Notes: a model not told the origin generated them from the sequence alone. A stretch of DNA of 64,000 nucleotides from Hyphomicrobiales bacterium (GCA_900469965.1 UBZP01000014.1:263154-327153), one strand, 5' to 3'; numbered from the stretch's first letter, positions 8,874 through 19,595 are shown. A program made the numbers and translations.

Positions 8874-8893
8874 TTTGCACAGATATGTGCGAA
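8874..8893. promoter_or_regulatory. Inverted repeat upstream of ribH (candidate operator)
   Basis: Arms TTTGCACA and TGTGCGAA pair with one mismatch around GATA in the divergent cupin/ribH promoter region, about 90 bases before ribH. It could bind a regulator; I recognise no specific family. No FMN riboswitch core is apparent here. Confidence 0.3.
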
Positions 8894-8981
8894 TTTCCTT
8901 GCCATCGCCCGTCCGGCATGGTTTGACCGCGCCTCTGCCGCGACGATGCGCGCGCCACTCTTCCAACGTTTCGGGTGACCC

Positions 8982-9443
8982 ATGGCAAATGCTGAAAACC
9001 CACATCTCCTCATCGTCGAGGCGCGCTTCTACGACGACATGTCCGACGCCCTGCTCGACGGCGCCAAGGCGGCGCTCGATGCGGCCGGCGCGACCTACGA
9101 CGTGGTGACCGTTCCGGGCGCCCTCGAGATCCCGGGCGCGATCTCCATGGCGCTCGACGGCATGGACTACGGCGGCACGGAATATGACGGCTTCGTGGCG
9201 CTGGGCATGGTCATCCGCGGCGAGACCTACCATTTCGACATCGTTGCCAACGAGTCCTGCCGTGCCATCATGGACCTGACCGTCAGCGAGAGCCTGCCGA
9301 TCGGCAACGGCATCCTCACGGTCGAGAACGACGAGCAGGCCTGGGCGCGCGCCCGCCGCTCGGAGGGCGACAAGGGCGGCTTTGCCGCGCGCGCGGCCCT
9401 GAAGATGATCGAACTGAAGAAGAAACTGGGCGGCGTATCGTGA
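8982..9443 (+). CDS. ribH: 6,7-dimethyl-8-ribityllumazine synthase
   Basis: A 153-residue subunit of the icosahedral or decameric enzyme that condenses the RibD/phosphatase product with dihydroxybutanone phosphate. Family signatures are V-E-A-R-F-Y near the start, V-P-G-A-L-E-I-P, and [18 protein letters not shown] with the catalytic His, then [11 protein letters not shown]. The stop overlaps the GTG start of nusB (GTGA), a conserved ribH-nusB coupling in alphaproteobacteria. Confidence 0.97.
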   Translation: MANAENPHLLIVEARFYDDMSDALLDGAKAALDAAGATYDVVTVPGALEIPGAISMALDGMDYGGTEYDGFVALGMVIRGETYHFDIVANESCRAIMDLTVSESLPIGNGILTVENDEQAWARARRSEGDKGGFAARAALKMIELKKKLGGVS

Positions 9444-9922
9444 CCAAGGACAAATCGGACCAGCCGGTAAGACAGGCAAACCAGCGCGGGGCTGCCCGCC
9501 TGGCCGCCGTTCAGGCGCTCTACCAGATGGATATCAGCGGCGCGGGCGTCCTCGAGATCGTCGCCGAATTCGAAGCGCATCGCCTCGGCCAGGAGATCGA
9601 CGGCGAGACCTATCTGAAGGCGGACCCCGCCTGGTTTCGCTCGATCGTCTCCGGCGTCGTGCGCGACCAGCGCAAGCTCGATCCCCTGATCGGCGGCGCG
9701 CTGCAGGACGACTGGGCGCTGTCGCGGCTGGATGCCACCGTGCGCGCTATCCTGCGCGCCGGCGTCTTCGAAATCCTCGAGCGCAAGGACGTGCCCGTCG
9801 CCGTGATCGTCACCGAATATGTCGAGATCGCCAAGGCCTTCTTCGAAGACGACGAACCGAAGCTCGTCAATGCGGTTCTGGACCGCATTGCCAAGCAGGT
9901 CCGCGGCGAACGCAAGGCATAG
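9440..9922 (+). CDS. nusB: Transcription antitermination factor NusB
   Basis: A 160-residue RNA-binding protein of the rRNA antitermination complex, pairing with NusE (S10) on boxA. It starts with GTG overlapping the ribH stop by 4 bases. Visible landmarks are the N-terminal [16 protein letters not shown], and the C-terminal [16 protein letters not shown] and [10 protein letters not shown] segments. The all-helical pattern and length fit the family. Confidence 0.96.
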   Translation: MTKDKSDQPVRQANQRGAARLAAVQALYQMDISGAGVLEIVAEFEAHRLGQEIDGETYLKADPAWFRSIVSGVVRDQRKLDPLIGGALQDDWALSRLDATVRAILRAGVFEILERKDVPVAVIVTEYVEIAKAFFEDDEPKLVNAVLDRIAKQVRGERKA

Positions 9923-9932
9923 GAGCCCGGCG

Positions 9933-11156
9933 ATGACGGTGGCGGTGGAAGGACTGGAACGTGAACTGTCCGCAGCGCGCCGCAACGTCTTTTTGCTCGC
10001 GGCGGCGCAGGCGATCCTCGCCTCGTCCGGGCCGATCGTCTTTTCCGTGGGCGGCCTTGCCGGCTACCAGATGCTCGGCGACGACAAGTCGCTCGCAACC
10101 GCCCCCCTGACCGGCTTCAACATCGGCGTGGCGCTCGGCGCGATGCTCGTTGCGATCCTCGCGCGCGCCCTCGGCCGCGCCAACGGTTTCATCGCCGGCG
10201 CCCTGCTGGGAGCCTCCGGCGGTCTGCTCGCGGCGATCGCACTGTTCCGCTCCGATTTCTGGCTGATGGCCGCCGGCTTCCTGATGATCGGTATTTCCGC
10301 CGGCTTCACCCAGAAGATCCGCTTTGCCGCGGCCGATGCCTCGCCGTCGTTCTACAAGCCGCGCGCGATCTCCTGGATCCTCGCCGGCGGCGTCGTCTCC
10401 GCCGTCCTCGGTCCGCAGCTCGTCATCTTCACCAAGGACCTGTTCGAGCCGGTGCTGTTTGCCGGCGCCTTCGTGGCGCTGGTGCCGCTGTCGCTGGCGG
10501 CGATCGTGCTGTTTTCGATGCTGCGGCTGCCGGCGATGTCGGCATCGCGGGCAGGGCATGCCGAAGCCGTTCGCCCGCTCGCCGAGATCGTGCTCACCCA
10601 GCGCTTCCTGACCGGCATGGTCTGCGGCATCGCCACCTATGCGCTGATGACCTTCATGATGACCGGCGCGCCGCTCGCCATGGTGATCGGCTGCGGCTTC
10701 TCGCCGGAACTCGCCACCCTCGGCATCCAGTGGCACGTGCTCGCCATGTTCGCGCCGAGCTTCTTCACCGGCATGCTGATCAACCGCTTCGGCAGCGAGA
10801 AGGTGGTCGCGGCCGGCCTTCTGATCCTGATGGCCTGTGCGGCGATCGCCCATATGGGCATCGCGCTCTGGAACTTCTGGGGCGCGCTGATCCTGCTCGG
10901 CATCGGCTGGAACTTCGGCTTCATCGGCTCCACCACGATCGTCGCCTCCAGCTACCGCCCGCACGAGGCCGACAAGGTCCAGGGCTTCCACGACATCGTG
11001 CTGTTCGGCACCGTCGCGCTCGCCTCCTTCTCCTCCGGCAAGGTCTTCAACGCCTACGGCTGGCAGACCATCAACCTCGTCTTCTGGCCGGTGACGGGCG
11101 TCAGCCTGCTCCTCGTTCTGATGCTGCTCTACCGCGCCCGGCCGCACGCCCGCTGA
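9933..11156 (+). CDS. Major facilitator superfamily transporter
   Basis: A 407-residue membrane protein with about twelve hydrophobic segments arranged as two six-helix halves with a longer middle loop near residues 190-215. The frame is open further upstream into nusB, but the ATG at 9933, 10 bases after nusB, gives a normal length. Loops contain R-A-L-G-R and the second half F-G-S-E-K, compatible with MFS loop motifs. The substrate cannot be told. Placement suggests co-transcription with ribH-nusB. Confidence 0.85.
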   Translation: MTVAVEGLERELSAARRNVFLLAAAQAILASSGPIVFSVGGLAGYQMLGDDKSLATAPLTGFNIGVALGAMLVAILARALGRANGFIAGALLGASGGLLAAIALFRSDFWLMAAGFLMIGISAGFTQKIRFAAADASPSFYKPRAISWILAGGVVSAVLGPQLVIFTKDLFEPVLFAGAFVALVPLSLAAIVLFSMLRLPAMSASRAGHAEAVRPLAEIVLTQRFLTGMVCGIATYALMTFMMTGAPLAMVIGCGFSPELATLGIQWHVLAMFAPSFFTGMLINRFGSEKVVAAGLLILMACAAIAHMGIALWNFWGALILLGIGWNFGFIGSTTIVASSYRPHEADKVQGFHDIVLFGTVALASFSSGKVFNAYGWQTINLVFWPVTGVSLLLVLMLLYRARPHAR

Positions 11157-11346
11157 TCCGAAGCGTTCAGGAGGATAAGCCACGCCGATCAATGTGATCT
11201 GGCGGCTGCGTCTTGACGCGGGCGATTCGCACTTGCACTCTGCCCCCTGTCGTCAACCGCCCGTTTTGTGAGGAGGCAAGCGGGCCGCTGGCGTTTTTTA
11301 TGGCCGCAGCGCTGGGACCTGCGGCTTCACAGGAGGAAATAGCGAA

Positions 11347-13482
11347 ATGGCCATATTGTTGGGCGTTATCGCATGCGGGTTGCTCTCGGTGGTCTATGCC
11401 ATCTGGGCGACGCGGTCGGTGCTTGCCGCCGATCAGGGGAACGCCCGCATGCAGGAAATTGCAGGCTATATCCGGGAGGGGGCGCAGGCCTATCTCACCC
11501 GCCAGTACAAGACCATCGCATTCGTCGGCGTCGTCGTTTTCATCGCCGCCTGGCTTCTTCTGTCGTCCACCGCCGCGGTCGGCTTCCTGATCGGCGCGGT
11601 GCTTTCCGGTGCGGCCGGCTTCATCGGCATGCACGTCTCCGTCCGTGCCAACGTCCGCACGGCGCAGGCGTCGTCGGTCAGCCTTGCGGCCGGCCTCGAG
11701 ATCGCCTTCAAGTCCGGCGCGATCACCGGCATGCTGGTCGCCGGCCTCGCCCTTCTCGGCGTGTCGATCTACTACTACTACCTGACGGCGGTCCTCGGCC
11801 ATGATCCGGCCTCCCGCGAGGTCATCGATTCGCTCGTGGCGCTCGGCTTCGGCGCCTCGCTCATCTCCATCTTCGCCCGTCTCGGCGGCGGCATCTTCAC
11901 CAAGGGCGCGGACGTCGGCGGCGACCTCGTCGGTAAGGTCGAGGCCGGCATTCCCGAGGACGACCCGCGCAACCCGGCGACGATCGCCGACAACGTCGGC
12001 GACAATGTCGGCGACTGCGCCGGCATGGCGGCCGACCTGTTCGAGACCTATGCGGTCTCCGTCGTGGCGACCATGGTGCTGGCGGCGATCTTCTTTGCCG
12101 GCACGCCGGTGCTGGCGGCGGCGATGACCTACCCGCTGGCGATCTGCGCGGCCTGCGTCATCACCTCGATCATCGGCACCTTCTTCGTCAAGCTCGGCAC
12201 CAAGAGCTCGATCATGGGCGCGCTCTACAAGGGGCTGATCGCCACCGGCCTGCTGTCGATCCTCGGCCTTGCGGCGGCGACCTCGCTGACGATCGGCTGG
12301 GGCTCGATCGGCATGGGCGGCGGCGTCGACGTCACGGGTGCGAACCTGTTCGTCTGCGGCCTGCTCGGCCTCGTCGTCACCGCCCTGATCGTCGTCATCA
12401 CCGAGTATTACACCGGCACCAACAAGCGCCCGGTCAACTCGATCGCCCAGGCGTCGGTCACCGGCCACGGCACCAACGTCATCCAGGGGCTCGCCGTCTC
12501 GCTGGAATCGACCGCGCTGCCGGCGATCGTCATCGTCGGCGGCATCATCGCCACCTACCAGCTCGCCGGCCTGTTCGGCACCGGCATCGCGGTCACCGCC
12601 ATGCTCGGCCTCGCCGGCATGATCGTGGCGCTCGACGCCTTCGGCCCGGTCACCGACAACGCCGGCGGGATCGCCGAGATGTCGCACCTGCCGCCGGAGG
12701 TGCGCAAGTCGACGGATGCGCTCGACGCGGTCGGCAACACCACCAAGGCCGTCACCAAGGGCTACGCGATCGGTTCGGCCGGCCTCGGCGCACTGGTGCT
12801 GTTCGCCGCCTATTCGAACGACCTGGCCTACTTCGCCGCCAATGCGGACCGCTACCCGTACTTTGCCGGGATCGGCGAGATCTCCTTCGACCTCTCCAAC
12901 CCCTACGTGGTGGCGGGTCTGATCTTCGGCGGGCTCATCCCCTATCTCTTCGGCGGCATCGCCATGACCGCCGTCGGACGTGCCGCCGGCTCGATCGTCG
13001 AGGAGGTGCGCAAGCAGTTCAAGGAGAAGCCCGGCATCATGCAGGGCACGGACAAGCCGAACTACGGCCGCGCCGTCGACCTTCTGACGAAGGCGGCGAT
13101 CCGCGAGATGATCGTGCCCTCGCTCCTGCCGGTGCTGGCGCCGCTTGTCGTCTATTTCGGCGTGCTCCTGATCTCCGGCTCCAAGGCCTCGGCCTTCGCG
13201 GCGCTCGGCGCCTCGCTGCTCGGCGTCATCGTCAACGGCCTGTTCGTGGCGATCTCGATGACGTCCGGGGGCGGGGCCTGGGACAACGCCAAGAAGAGCT
13301 TCGAGGACGGCTTCGTCGACAAGGACGGCCACCGCCACATGAAGGGCTCGGAGGCGCACAAGGCCTCCGTCACCGGCGATACCGTCGGCGACCCCTACAA
13401 GGACACGGCCGGCCCGGCGGTGAACCCGGCGATCAAGATCACCAACATCGTGGCGCTGCTGCTCCTGGCGGTCCTCGCCTGA
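11347..13482 (+). CDS. hppA: K+-independent H+-translocating membrane pyrophosphatase
   Basis: A 711-residue integral membrane pump with about sixteen helices that couples PPi hydrolysis to proton export, probably at the cytoplasmic or acidocalcisome membrane. The substrate site is clear: [17 protein letters not shown] and the [12 protein letters not shown] repeat. The G-N-T-T-K-A motif has Lys at about residue 467, which marks the K+-independent subtype; K+-dependent enzymes have Ala there. GGAGGAAATAGCGAA precedes the ATG. A bidirectional terminator follows. Confidence 0.97.
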   Translation: MAILLGVIACGLLSVVYAIWATRSVLAADQGNARMQEIAGYIREGAQAYLTRQYKTIAFVGVVVFIAAWLLLSSTAAVGFLIGAVLSGAAGFIGMHVSVRANVRTAQASSVSLAAGLEIAFKSGAITGMLVAGLALLGVSIYYYYLTAVLGHDPASREVIDSLVALGFGASLISIFARLGGGIFTKGADVGGDLVGKVEAGIPEDDPRNPATIADNVGDNVGDCAGMAADLFETYAVSVVATMVLAAIFFAGTPVLAAAMTYPLAICAACVITSIIGTFFVKLGTKSSIMGALYKGLIATGLLSILGLAAATSLTIGWGSIGMGGGVDVTGANLFVCGLLGLVVTALIVVITEYYTGTNKRPVNSIAQASVTGHGTNVIQGLAVSLESTALPAIVIVGGIIATYQLAGLFGTGIAVTAMLGLAGMIVALDAFGPVTDNAGGIAEMSHLPPEVRKSTDALDAVGNTTKAVTKGYAIGSAGLGALVLFAAYSNDLAYFAANADRYPYFAGIGEISFDLSNPYVVAGLIFGGLIPYLFGGIAMTAVGRAAGSIVEEVRKQFKEKPGIMQGTDKPNYGRAVDLLTKAAIREMIVPSLLPVLAPLVVYFGVLLISGSKASAFAALGASLLGVIVNGLFVAISMTSGGGAWDNAKKSFEDGFVDKDGHRHMKGSEAHKASVTGDTVGDPYKDTAGPAVNPAIKITNIVALLLLAVLA

Positions 13483-13503
13483 GCGAACGGCGAGCCGTCA
13501 ACG

Positions 13504-13540
13504 AAAAAAAGGCCGCGGAGCGCAAGCTTCGCGGCCTTTC
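13504..13540. terminator. Bidirectional terminator between hppA and bamE
   Basis: A run of seven A (13504-13510), arms GGCCGCG (13511-13517) and CGCGGCC (13530-13536), then TTTC. The inner part also pairs around a GCAA loop with one mismatch. It can serve hppA on the plus strand and, through the A run, bamE on the minus strand. Confidence 0.8.
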
Positions 13541-13560
13541 TGCATGCGGTGGTGACGCCG

Positions 13561-14028
13561 TTACTGCGGCTGGCTGAGCGCGTTGCGGATCGCCGTGTTC
13601 GGGTCCGCGCCGCCCTTCAGCAGCTGGCCGAGGAAGGTCTGCTCGACGCCGCCGGTCGGCGTGGTGCGCGAGATCATGTCGAACGGCACGCCGTCCTTCA
13701 TCGTGTAGTTCGCCAGGCGATCGACGTTGCCGTCCTTGTTGAAGTAGACGGCCAGGATGCTCTGCTCGATCAGCTTCGGCTTCATGAAGGCGACCGGGCG
13801 CGACCGCTTCTGCGAGATGTAGTAGAACACCTCCGTATCGAAGGTCGCCGTCGTGGAGGGCGTGCCGAGCGACAACAGCACCTGCTCGCGCGACGAGCCG
13901 ACCGGGGCAAGCGCGAGCGTCTGCTCGTCGACCACATAGCCCTGGTTCAGGATCTCGCCTGTCTGGCAGCCGGCAAGGACGGTGGAGGAAAGGATCAGGG
14001 CAATGGTGGTGCTGCGGAGCAAATTCAT
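13561..14028 (-). CDS. bamE: Outer membrane assembly lipoprotein BamE (SmpA/OmlA)
   Basis: A 155-residue lipoprotein of the BAM complex that folds beta-barrel proteins into the outer membrane. The signal peptide ends in the lipobox V-L-A-G-C at about residues 16-20. The SmpA/OmlA domain follows, with G-x-S-R-E-Q-V-L-L-S-L-G-T-P-S, F-Y-Y-I-S-Q and V-Y-F-N-K-D-G-N-V. The start ATG at 14028 puts the signal peptide first; longer readings upstream are spurious. A proline/glutamine tail is typical of alphaproteobacterial members. It is divergent from the bc1 chaperone gene, an arrangement common in Rhizobiales. Confidence 0.94.
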   Translation of the reverse strand: MNLLRSTTIALILSSTVLAGCQTGEILNQGYVVDEQTLALAPVGSSREQVLLSLGTPSTTATFDTEVFYYISQKRSRPVAFMKPKLIEQSILAVYFNKDGNVDRLANYTMKDGVPFDMISRTTPTGGVEQTFLGQLLKGGADPNTAIRNALSQPQ

Positions 14029-14187
14029 GTCAGTCCCAAAATAGCGTCTCTTCAACGACAATCCCCTTGAGGCTAAGATGGCCCTCAAGCCATTGCAATT
14101 CGTGGATGCTTCGGTAAACCAGCTTCGGCTGTCATGCAACACGACACTGGCAGCGCTCGCTTCTTCAATCAGCCAAAACTGGGCGTT

Positions 14188-14736
14188 ATGATGATTTTTG
14201 GCCTGCTCAGGAAAAAAAACGCGAACCAGCGCATCGTCGAGCGCCAGTACGCCCACCTGACGGCGGCTGCCCGGCAGCCTTACCTCTATGAAGCGCTCGG
14301 CGTGCCCGACACGGTGATGGGGCGGCTGGAAATGCTGTCGGCGGTGATGATTCTCTATTTCCGCCGCACCCGCGCCTCGGCCACGTCCGGCCAGGAGATC
14401 GCCCAGCAGATCGTCGATGCCTTCTTCCAGGACATCGACCATTCGATCCGCGAGCTCGGCATCAGCGACGTCGGCGTGCCCAAGCGGATGAAGAAGATCG
14501 CCGGCCGCTTCTACGGGCGGCTGGAGGCCTATGCGGCGGCGCTCGATGGCGGCGACGAGGCAGCCCTTGCGCAGGCGCTGAAACGCAATATCTATCCGGA
14601 GGAAGGCGAGGGCGGCGCCGACATGCACGATCTCGCCCGCTATCTCTTTGCCGCCGAAGCGTATCTGACGGCATTGGATGAAGCCGTCATCGAAACCGGG
14701 GAGGCAAGGCTGCCTCCGGCAGGTGGCGCCGTCTGA
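14188..14736 (+). CDS. Ubiquinol-cytochrome c chaperone family protein (CBP3-like)
   Basis: A 182-residue cytosolic protein with the UQCC/CBP3 domain: R-x-Y-x-x-L-T-A-A-A-R-Q-P-Y-L-Y-E-A-L-G-V-P-D-T, followed by V-D-A-F-F-Q-D-I-D-H-S-I-R-E-L-G-I-S-D-V-G and M-K-K-I-A-G-R-F-Y-G-R. In mitochondria CBP3 assists cytochrome b synthesis and bc1 assembly, and a similar role is inferred here. Tandem ATGs at 14188 and 14191 are equally possible starts. It is 28 bases upstream of the DUF177 gene. Confidence 0.93.
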   Translation: MMIFGLLRKKNANQRIVERQYAHLTAAARQPYLYEALGVPDTVMGRLEMLSAVMILYFRRTRASATSGQEIAQQIVDAFFQDIDHSIRELGISDVGVPKRMKKIAGRFYGRLEAYAAALDGGDEAALAQALKRNIYPEEGEGGADMHDLARYLFAAEAYLTALDEAVIETGEARLPPAGGAV

Positions 14737-14764
14737 GACGGGACGCCAGCTGAGGAAGAAGACC

Positions 14765-15316
14765 ATGAAGAAGAGCGAAGACCAACCCTTCTCCTATCCC
14801 GTCAAGGTGGGGCACATCTCGGCCAACCCGGTGACGGTGAAGATCGCCGCCGATGCTGCGGAATGCCGCCTGCTGGCCGGCCAGTGGGATGTCTTGGAGG
14901 TCAAGGGCTTTGCGGCCGAGTTCGAGATCCGGCGCTGGAAGAAGGACGGCGTCAGGCTGAAGGGCAGGGTCGCAACCGAGATCGTGCAGACCTGCGTCGT
15001 CACCCTGGAGCCGGTCGCATCGACGATCGACGAGCCGATCGACGCGATCTTCGTGCCGGAGGGCTCCAAGCTGGCGCGCGCGCCGCTGAGCGACACCGGC
15101 GAGATGCTGCTGGACCCGGACGGGCCCGACAGCCCCGAGATCTTCCACGGCGACACGATCGACGTCGGCGCCGTCGCCGCCGAATATGCCGCCATGGCCA
15201 TCGATCCCTATCCGCGCAAGGACGGGGCGGCCTTTTCCGCGCATGTGGAGAGCACGGAGGCCGATGATGCAAAACCGTCGCCGTTTGCCGCTTTAAAGGA
15301 TTGGAAAAAGAGCTGA
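14765..15316 (+). CDS. DUF177/YceD family protein
   Basis: A 183-residue protein of the YceD family, linked in other bacteria to accumulation of 23S rRNA and usually encoded just before rpmF/plsX/fabH. Visible are the family core T-C-V-V-T-L-E-P-V, the acidic D-P-D-G-P-D segment and D-P-Y-P-R-K, plus a C-terminal P-F-A-A-L-K-D-W. The ATG at 14765 follows GAGGAAGA. No rpmF lies between it and plsX, as is usual in alphaproteobacteria. Confidence 0.92.
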   Translation: MKKSEDQPFSYPVKVGHISANPVTVKIAADAAECRLLAGQWDVLEVKGFAAEFEIRRWKKDGVRLKGRVATEIVQTCVVTLEPVASTIDEPIDAIFVPEGSKLARAPLSDTGEMLLDPDGPDSPEIFHGDTIDVGAVAAEYAAMAIDPYPRKDGAAFSAHVESTEADDAKPSPFAALKDWKKS

Positions 15317-15419
15317 ATGGGCTTTCGGCCCTAAGACAATTCAGTTGTCACCCGGATGAAAAGCGGTATTTTGACCGAAAATTCCGCCCCCGGGGCTGGA
15401 GAACAAGGACTGGACTCGC

Positions 15420-16478
15420 GTGGTCAGAATTTCTGTCGATGTCATGGGTGGCGATTACGGCCCGCAGGTCGTCATCCCTGGCATAGCCAAGGCGCTCGAA
15501 CGTCACCCCGACATTCGTTTCTGCCTGTTCGGCATCGCTTCCCAATGCCTGCCGCTGCTTGAAAGCTATCCGAAGCTGAAGGACGCAAGCACGTTCACCG
15601 ATTGCGAAATCGCGATCGCGATGGACGAGAAGCCGAGCCAGGCGCTGCGCCGCGGCCGCAACAAGTCCTCGATGTGGATGGCGCTCGACGCGGTCGCGAA
15701 GGGGGACGCCGACGTCGCCGTCTCCGCCGGCAACACCGGCGCGCTGATGGCGATGGCGAAGTTCTGCCTGCGCATGATGGCCGATATCGAGCGGCCGGCG
15801 ATCGCCGGCATCTGGCCGACGCTGAAGGGCGAGAGCATCGTGCTCGACATCGGCGCCACGATCGGGGCCGACGCCAACCAGCTGTTCGACTTCGCACTGA
15901 TGGGCGGGGCGATGGCGCGCGCGCTGTTCGAGATCGAGCGCCCGACGCTCGGCCTGCTGAACGTCGGCGTCGAGGAGATCAAGGGCCAGGAAGAGGTCAA
16001 GGCCGCCGGCCAGCTGATCCGCGAGGCCAATTTTGACACGATCGACTATTATGGCTTCGTCGAAGGCGACGACATCGGCCGCGGCACGGTCGATGTGGTC
16101 GTCACCGAAGGCTTTGCCGGCAACATCGCGCTGAAGGCGGCCGAAGGCACGGCGCGGCAGATCGCAGAATACCTGCGCGCCGCGATGTCCAGGACGTGGA
16201 TGGCCAAGCTCGGCTACATCCTCGCCAAGAGCGCCTTCGACCGCGTGCGCGAGAAGATGGATCCGCGCAAGGTCAACGGCGGCGTGTTCCTCGGCCTGAA
16301 CGGCATCGTCATCAAGAGCCATGGCGGCACCGACGCCGAGGGCTTCGCGGCGGCGGTCGACGTCGGGTATGACATGGCCCGCAACGGGCTGAAGGAAAAG
16401 ATAGAAGAAGACCTCAAGAGATATCATGCAGACAGACCCGTCGAAGGCGCGGCCGGCAGCATGAGCGACGGGATATAG
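15420..16478 (+). CDS. plsX: Phosphate acyltransferase PlsX
   Basis: A 352-residue cytosolic/peripheral enzyme that makes acyl-phosphate from acyl-ACP for phospholipid synthesis. The start is GTG at 15420, giving [14 protein letters not shown], the family N-terminus. [10 protein letters not shown] and [10 protein letters not shown] are also visible. fabH starts 8 bases after the stop, so the two form the classic plsX-fabH lipid initiation operon, followed by ihfA and a MerR regulator. Confidence 0.97.
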   Translation: MVRISVDVMGGDYGPQVVIPGIAKALERHPDIRFCLFGIASQCLPLLESYPKLKDASTFTDCEIAIAMDEKPSQALRRGRNKSSMWMALDAVAKGDADVAVSAGNTGALMAMAKFCLRMMADIERPAIAGIWPTLKGESIVLDIGATIGADANQLFDFALMGGAMARALFEIERPTLGLLNVGVEEIKGQEEVKAAGQLIREANFDTIDYYGFVEGDDIGRGTVDVVVTEGFAGNIALKAAEGTARQIAEYLRAAMSRTWMAKLGYILAKSAFDRVREKMDPRKVNGGVFLGLNGIVIKSHGGTDAEGFAAAVDVGYDMARNGLKEKIEEDLKRYHADRPVEGAAGSMSDGI

Positions 16479-16486
16479 GAATTAAG

Positions 16487-17458
16487 ATGATCCGTTCAGT
16501 GGTTCGCGGTTTCGGGACGGCACTTCCGAAGCGGGTGCTCACCAATCGTGAGCTGGAGAGCATGGTCGACACGTCCGACGAGTGGATCGTGCAGCGGACC
16601 GGTATCCGCCAGCGCTACATCGCGGGAGAAGGCGAGACCACGGCTTCGCTCGGCGAGGCGGCGGCGCGCGAGGCGCTGGACCGCGCCGGGCTGACGGCTG
16701 CCGACATCGACCTGATCATCGTCGCCACCTCCACCCCGGACAACACCTTCCCGGCCACCGCCGTCAACATCCAGAACCGGCTCGGCATGCATCACGGCTT
16801 CGCCTTCGACGTCCAGGCCGTGTGCTCGGGCTTCGTCTACGGCGTGACCACGGCCGACGCCTATATCCGCGGCGGGATCGCGCGCAGGGTGCTCGTCATC
16901 GGCGCCGAGACCTTCTCGCGCATCCTCGACTGGACGGACCGCACGACTTGCGTGCTCTTCGGCGACGGCGCGGGCGCGATCGTGCTCGAGGCGCAGGAAG
17001 GCGAGGGGACCGTCGCCGACCGCGGCGTGCTGACGGGGCAGCTGCGCTCCGACGGCGCCCATCTCGACAAGCTCTATGTCGACGGCGGGCCGTCCACCAC
17101 CGGCACGGTCGGGCACCTGCGCATGGAGGGCCGCGAGGTCTTCAAGCATGCCGTCGGCATGATCACCGACGTGATCGTCGCCGCGTTCGACGCGACAGGA
17201 CTTGCGATCGACGACCTCGACTGGCTCGTCCCGCACCAGGCCAACCGCCGCATCATCGACGGGTCGGCCAAGAAGCTCGGCATCCCCCTCGAAAAGGTTG
17301 TCGTGACCGTCGACCTGCACGGAAACACGTCCGCTGCCTCCATCCCGCTCGCGCTCGCATCCGCTGCAGCCGACGGTCGCATCAAGAAGGGCGACCTCGT
17401 GCTGCTGGAGGCGATGGGCGGCGGTTTCACCTGGGGCGCGGTTCTGCTTCGCTGGTAG
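16487..17458 (+). CDS. fabH: Beta-ketoacyl-ACP synthase III
   Basis: A 323-residue condensing enzyme that starts fatty acid elongation from acetyl-CoA and malonyl-ACP. The catalytic triad is placed at Cys113 (V-C-S-G-F), His250 (V-P-H-Q-A-N) and Asn280 (H-G-N-T-S-A-A), with the same spacing as the E. coli enzyme. N-terminal [11 protein letters not shown] is present. It sits in the plsX-fabH-ihfA block. Confidence 0.98.
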   Translation: MIRSVVRGFGTALPKRVLTNRELESMVDTSDEWIVQRTGIRQRYIAGEGETTASLGEAAAREALDRAGLTAADIDLIIVATSTPDNTFPATAVNIQNRLGMHHGFAFDVQAVCSGFVYGVTTADAYIRGGIARRVLVIGAETFSRILDWTDRTTCVLFGDGAGAIVLEAQEGEGTVADRGVLTGQLRSDGAHLDKLYVDGGPSTTGTVGHLRMEGREVFKHAVGMITDVIVAAFDATGLAIDDLDWLVPHQANRRIIDGSAKKLGIPLEKVVVTVDLHGNTSAASIPLALASAAADGRIKKGDLVLLEAMGGGFTWGAVLLRW

Positions 17459-17565
17459 GCGCAAGGGGCCTTGCCCCCTACTTCAACGGTGCTTGACCGA
17501 CAGGGGCAAGGGCAATACTCTTGCCGGATAAGCAAGCGCTTTCAATAAGAAAACGGTGGGAGAAG

Positions 17566-17904
17566 ATGAGCGGCAAAACCGTGACACGCGCAGATTTGGC
17601 CGAATCCGTTTTTCGGAAGGTCGGTCTCTCCAGAACAGAATCGGCTGAACTCGTCGAAACCGTGATCGATGAAATCTGCAACGCCATCGTCCGTGGCGAG
17701 AGCGTGAAGCTGTCGTCCTTTGCGACCTTCCAGGTGCGCGACAAGAACGAGCGCATCGGCCGCAACCCGAAGACGGGCGAGGAAGTGCCGATCTCGCCGC
17801 GGCGCGTCATGACCTTCAAGGCCTCCAACGTGCTCAAGCAGCGCGTTCTCAAGGCCCACACCGCGCGCAAGACCAAGCAGAAGGTGCAGGCGCCGGCGCC
17901 CTGA
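17566..17904 (+). CDS. ihfA: Integration host factor subunit alpha
   Basis: A 112-residue DNA-bending protein of the HU/IHF family. [10 protein letters not shown] and the arm region [21 protein letters not shown] are diagnostic; the R-N-P-K-T-G arm with the intercalating Pro is complete. A lysine/alanine tail adds about ten residues relative to enteric IhfA, usual in rhizobia. GGTGGGAGA precedes ATG 17566. It follows fabH by 107 bases. Confidence 0.96.
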   Translation: MSGKTVTRADLAESVFRKVGLSRTESAELVETVIDEICNAIVRGESVKLSSFATFQVRDKNERIGRNPKTGEEVPISPRRVMTFKASNVLKQRVLKAHTARKTKQKVQAPAP

Positions 17905-18028
17905 TCGCCGATCGGCTTTGGACGCTCCGATTCTCCGCTTGAAAAAAGGGCGACAACCCGCTGAAATGCTGAGACTCGCCGGTTTGCCGGAGCGTGAGTC
18001 GAAATTGCCTTTTCGGTGAGGAGTATCG

Positions 18029-18559
18029 ATGGAGAAGAGCCCCGACGCTTTCCGCACCATCAGCGAGGTCGCGGACGATCTCGACCTGCCGCAGCATGTC
18101 CTGCGCTTCTGGGAGACTCGGTTCTCGCAGATCAAGCCGATGAAGCGCGGCGGCGGGCGGCGCTACTACCGCCCCGACGATGTCGAGCTCCTGAAGGGCA
18201 TCCGTCACCTGCTCTATGATCACGGCTACACGATCAAGGGCGTCCAGAAACTCCTGAAGAACAACGGCAACAAGTTCGTCGCGGCGATCGCGAGCGGCGA
18301 TCTCGCGACCGTCGAGGCGCTGGCGGCCGCCAACCAGGAGGAGCCGGCCGCGCCCAAGACCGCCGACGACGACCAGATCGTCGGCCGCGCCAAGGCGCCG
18401 GCCAGCCGGCGCTTCTTCTCCTTCGTCGGCGGCGGCAACGAGGACGCGCCGGAGATCTCGATCGGCAAGAGCAGCGTCGGCAAGGAGGACCGTGCCCTCC
18501 TGCAGGAGGCGCTCTACGATCTCCTGGAATGCAAGCGCCTGCTCGACCAGGTCAGGTAG
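18029..18559 (+). CDS. MerR family transcriptional regulator
   Basis: A 176-residue regulator. The N-terminal winged helix reads [24 protein letters not shown], and the wing [16 protein letters not shown]. After residue 80 the sequence turns into a low-complexity Ala/Glu linker and a short conserved helix at the end. No metal-binding cysteines are present, so it is not a metal sensor. It is the conserved partner of ihfA downstream of fabH; its targets are unknown. Confidence 0.92.
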   Translation: MEKSPDAFRTISEVADDLDLPQHVLRFWETRFSQIKPMKRGGGRRYYRPDDVELLKGIRHLLYDHGYTIKGVQKLLKNNGNKFVAAIASGDLATVEALAAANQEEPAAPKTADDDQIVGRAKAPASRRFFSFVGGGNEDAPEISIGKSSVGKEDRALLQEALYDLLECKRLLDQVR

Positions 18560-18618
18560 CCTCCCGCCCGCAGCCAGCCACGGCTCCCGAACCGGCCCAT
18601 GCGGCCGGGCAGGGTCCG

Positions 18619-19197
18619 TCAGAGCTTGCGGCTCAAGAACAGCGATCCCTGCAGGCCGAAACGCCATGGCAGGTCGACCGCCTTGGTGATGCCGATGCGG
18701 ATGCCTGAGCCGACCTTCGCCGGCGCTGTGCGGAGCTCGAGATGGAACGGCTGCCGGTCGACCGGCCGTCCGTCGAGCGCGTCGGTGACGCCGAGCGCCT
18801 GGCAGAGGCGGCCCGGTCCGGAACAGAGCAGCCGCACGTTTTCCAGCGCCCGCCGCGCCTGCATGTCTTCGATCCCCGCCGTCGGCTCCAGCGCCCGGAT
18901 CAGCACGGCGCTGCCAGGGCGGCAGACGAGGTTCAGGCACCAGTGGATGCCGTAGGAGCGATACACGTAGGCATGCGCGGGCGGGCCGAACATCGCCCGG
19001 TTGCGGAGCGTCTCGCCGCGGAAGCTGTGCGAGGCGGGGTCCTCGGGCGCATAGGCCTCCGTCTCCACGATCAGCCCGCCGATGCCGTCGATCGTCAGCT
19101 CAGCGCCGATCAGGTCCGGGGCGACCGCGTGCGCCTCCCGGTGGAAGAAATCCTGCAAGTTCGTCGTGTCGCCCCGCACCATGCCGCCTTGTGCCAT
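18619..19197 (-). CDS. 3-methyladenine DNA glycosylase (AAG/MPG type)
   Basis: A 192-residue base-excision repair enzyme that flips out and removes alkylated purines. Family marks are [13 protein letters not shown] with the catalytic Glu, [11 protein letters not shown][19 protein letters not shown], L-N-L-V-C and [10 protein letters not shown]. The start is either ATG 19197 or ATG 19182; the frame stays open upstream but that part is arginine-rich noise. Converges on the MerR gene with a 59-base gap. Confidence 0.92.
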   Translation of the reverse strand: MAQGGMVRGDTTNLQDFFHREAHAVAPDLIGAELTIDGIGGLIVETEAYAPEDPASHSFRGETLRNRAMFGPPAHAYVYRSYGIHWCLNLVCRPGSAVLIRALEPTAGIEDMQARRALENVRLLCSGPGRLCQALGVTDALDGRPVDRQPFHLELRTAPAKVGSGIRIGITKAVDLPWRFGLQGSLFLSRKL

Positions 19198-19294
19198 CGC
19201 CGGACGCCGACCGCAATACTGCCAAGCGCAACACCGCAAACCGCGGGGCCGCCTTGCGCCCCGCAGCGGGGCAAAACCTGCGCGCGGGCGTCGT

Positions 19295-19510
19295 TCAGGC
19301 GGTTCCTGCCGGGTGAGGCCCGTCCGGAAGATCGTCCTCCTGCCGGTCGACATAGCCCCAGTTGTCGCAGGCGAAAGCGCGGGCCGCATCTTCCGCCCTC
19401 TGCCGGGTCGGCAGATCCCGCAGCACCTTGCTGCGTTTGCCGCACTGGAGCAGCGCGGTCCTGCTCGCCGGATCGTAGTGCACGTTCAGTTTCTGATGGG
19501 ATGGGATCAT
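19295..19510 (-). CDS. Small hypothetical protein (71 aa)
   Basis: A short frame with start ATG 19510 preceded by GGAAAGGCAGG. The product is hydrophilic, [15 protein letters not shown]..., then an [12 protein letters not shown] strand and a helical [10 protein letters not shown] segment with N-W-G-Y-V-D. I do not recognise a family. It lies between treZ and the glycosylase gene on the same strand. Composition and good start signal favour a real gene. Confidence 0.6.
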   Translation of the reverse strand: MIPSHQKLNVHYDPASRTALLQCGKRSKVLRDLPTRQRAEDAARAFACDNWGYVDRQEDDLPDGPHPAGTA

Positions 19511-19595
19511 GAAAACCTGCCTTTCCGGCACACCAATGGCGGGAGAGGAGGAAAGTTCCCGTCCTTTGTCGCGAAGTCTGTGCTTCACCGGATAG

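Noticed and set aside
8764-8981. FMN riboswitch upstream of ribH
   Set aside because: I looked for the conserved core of the RFN element and found nothing resembling it; only a small inverted repeat is present.
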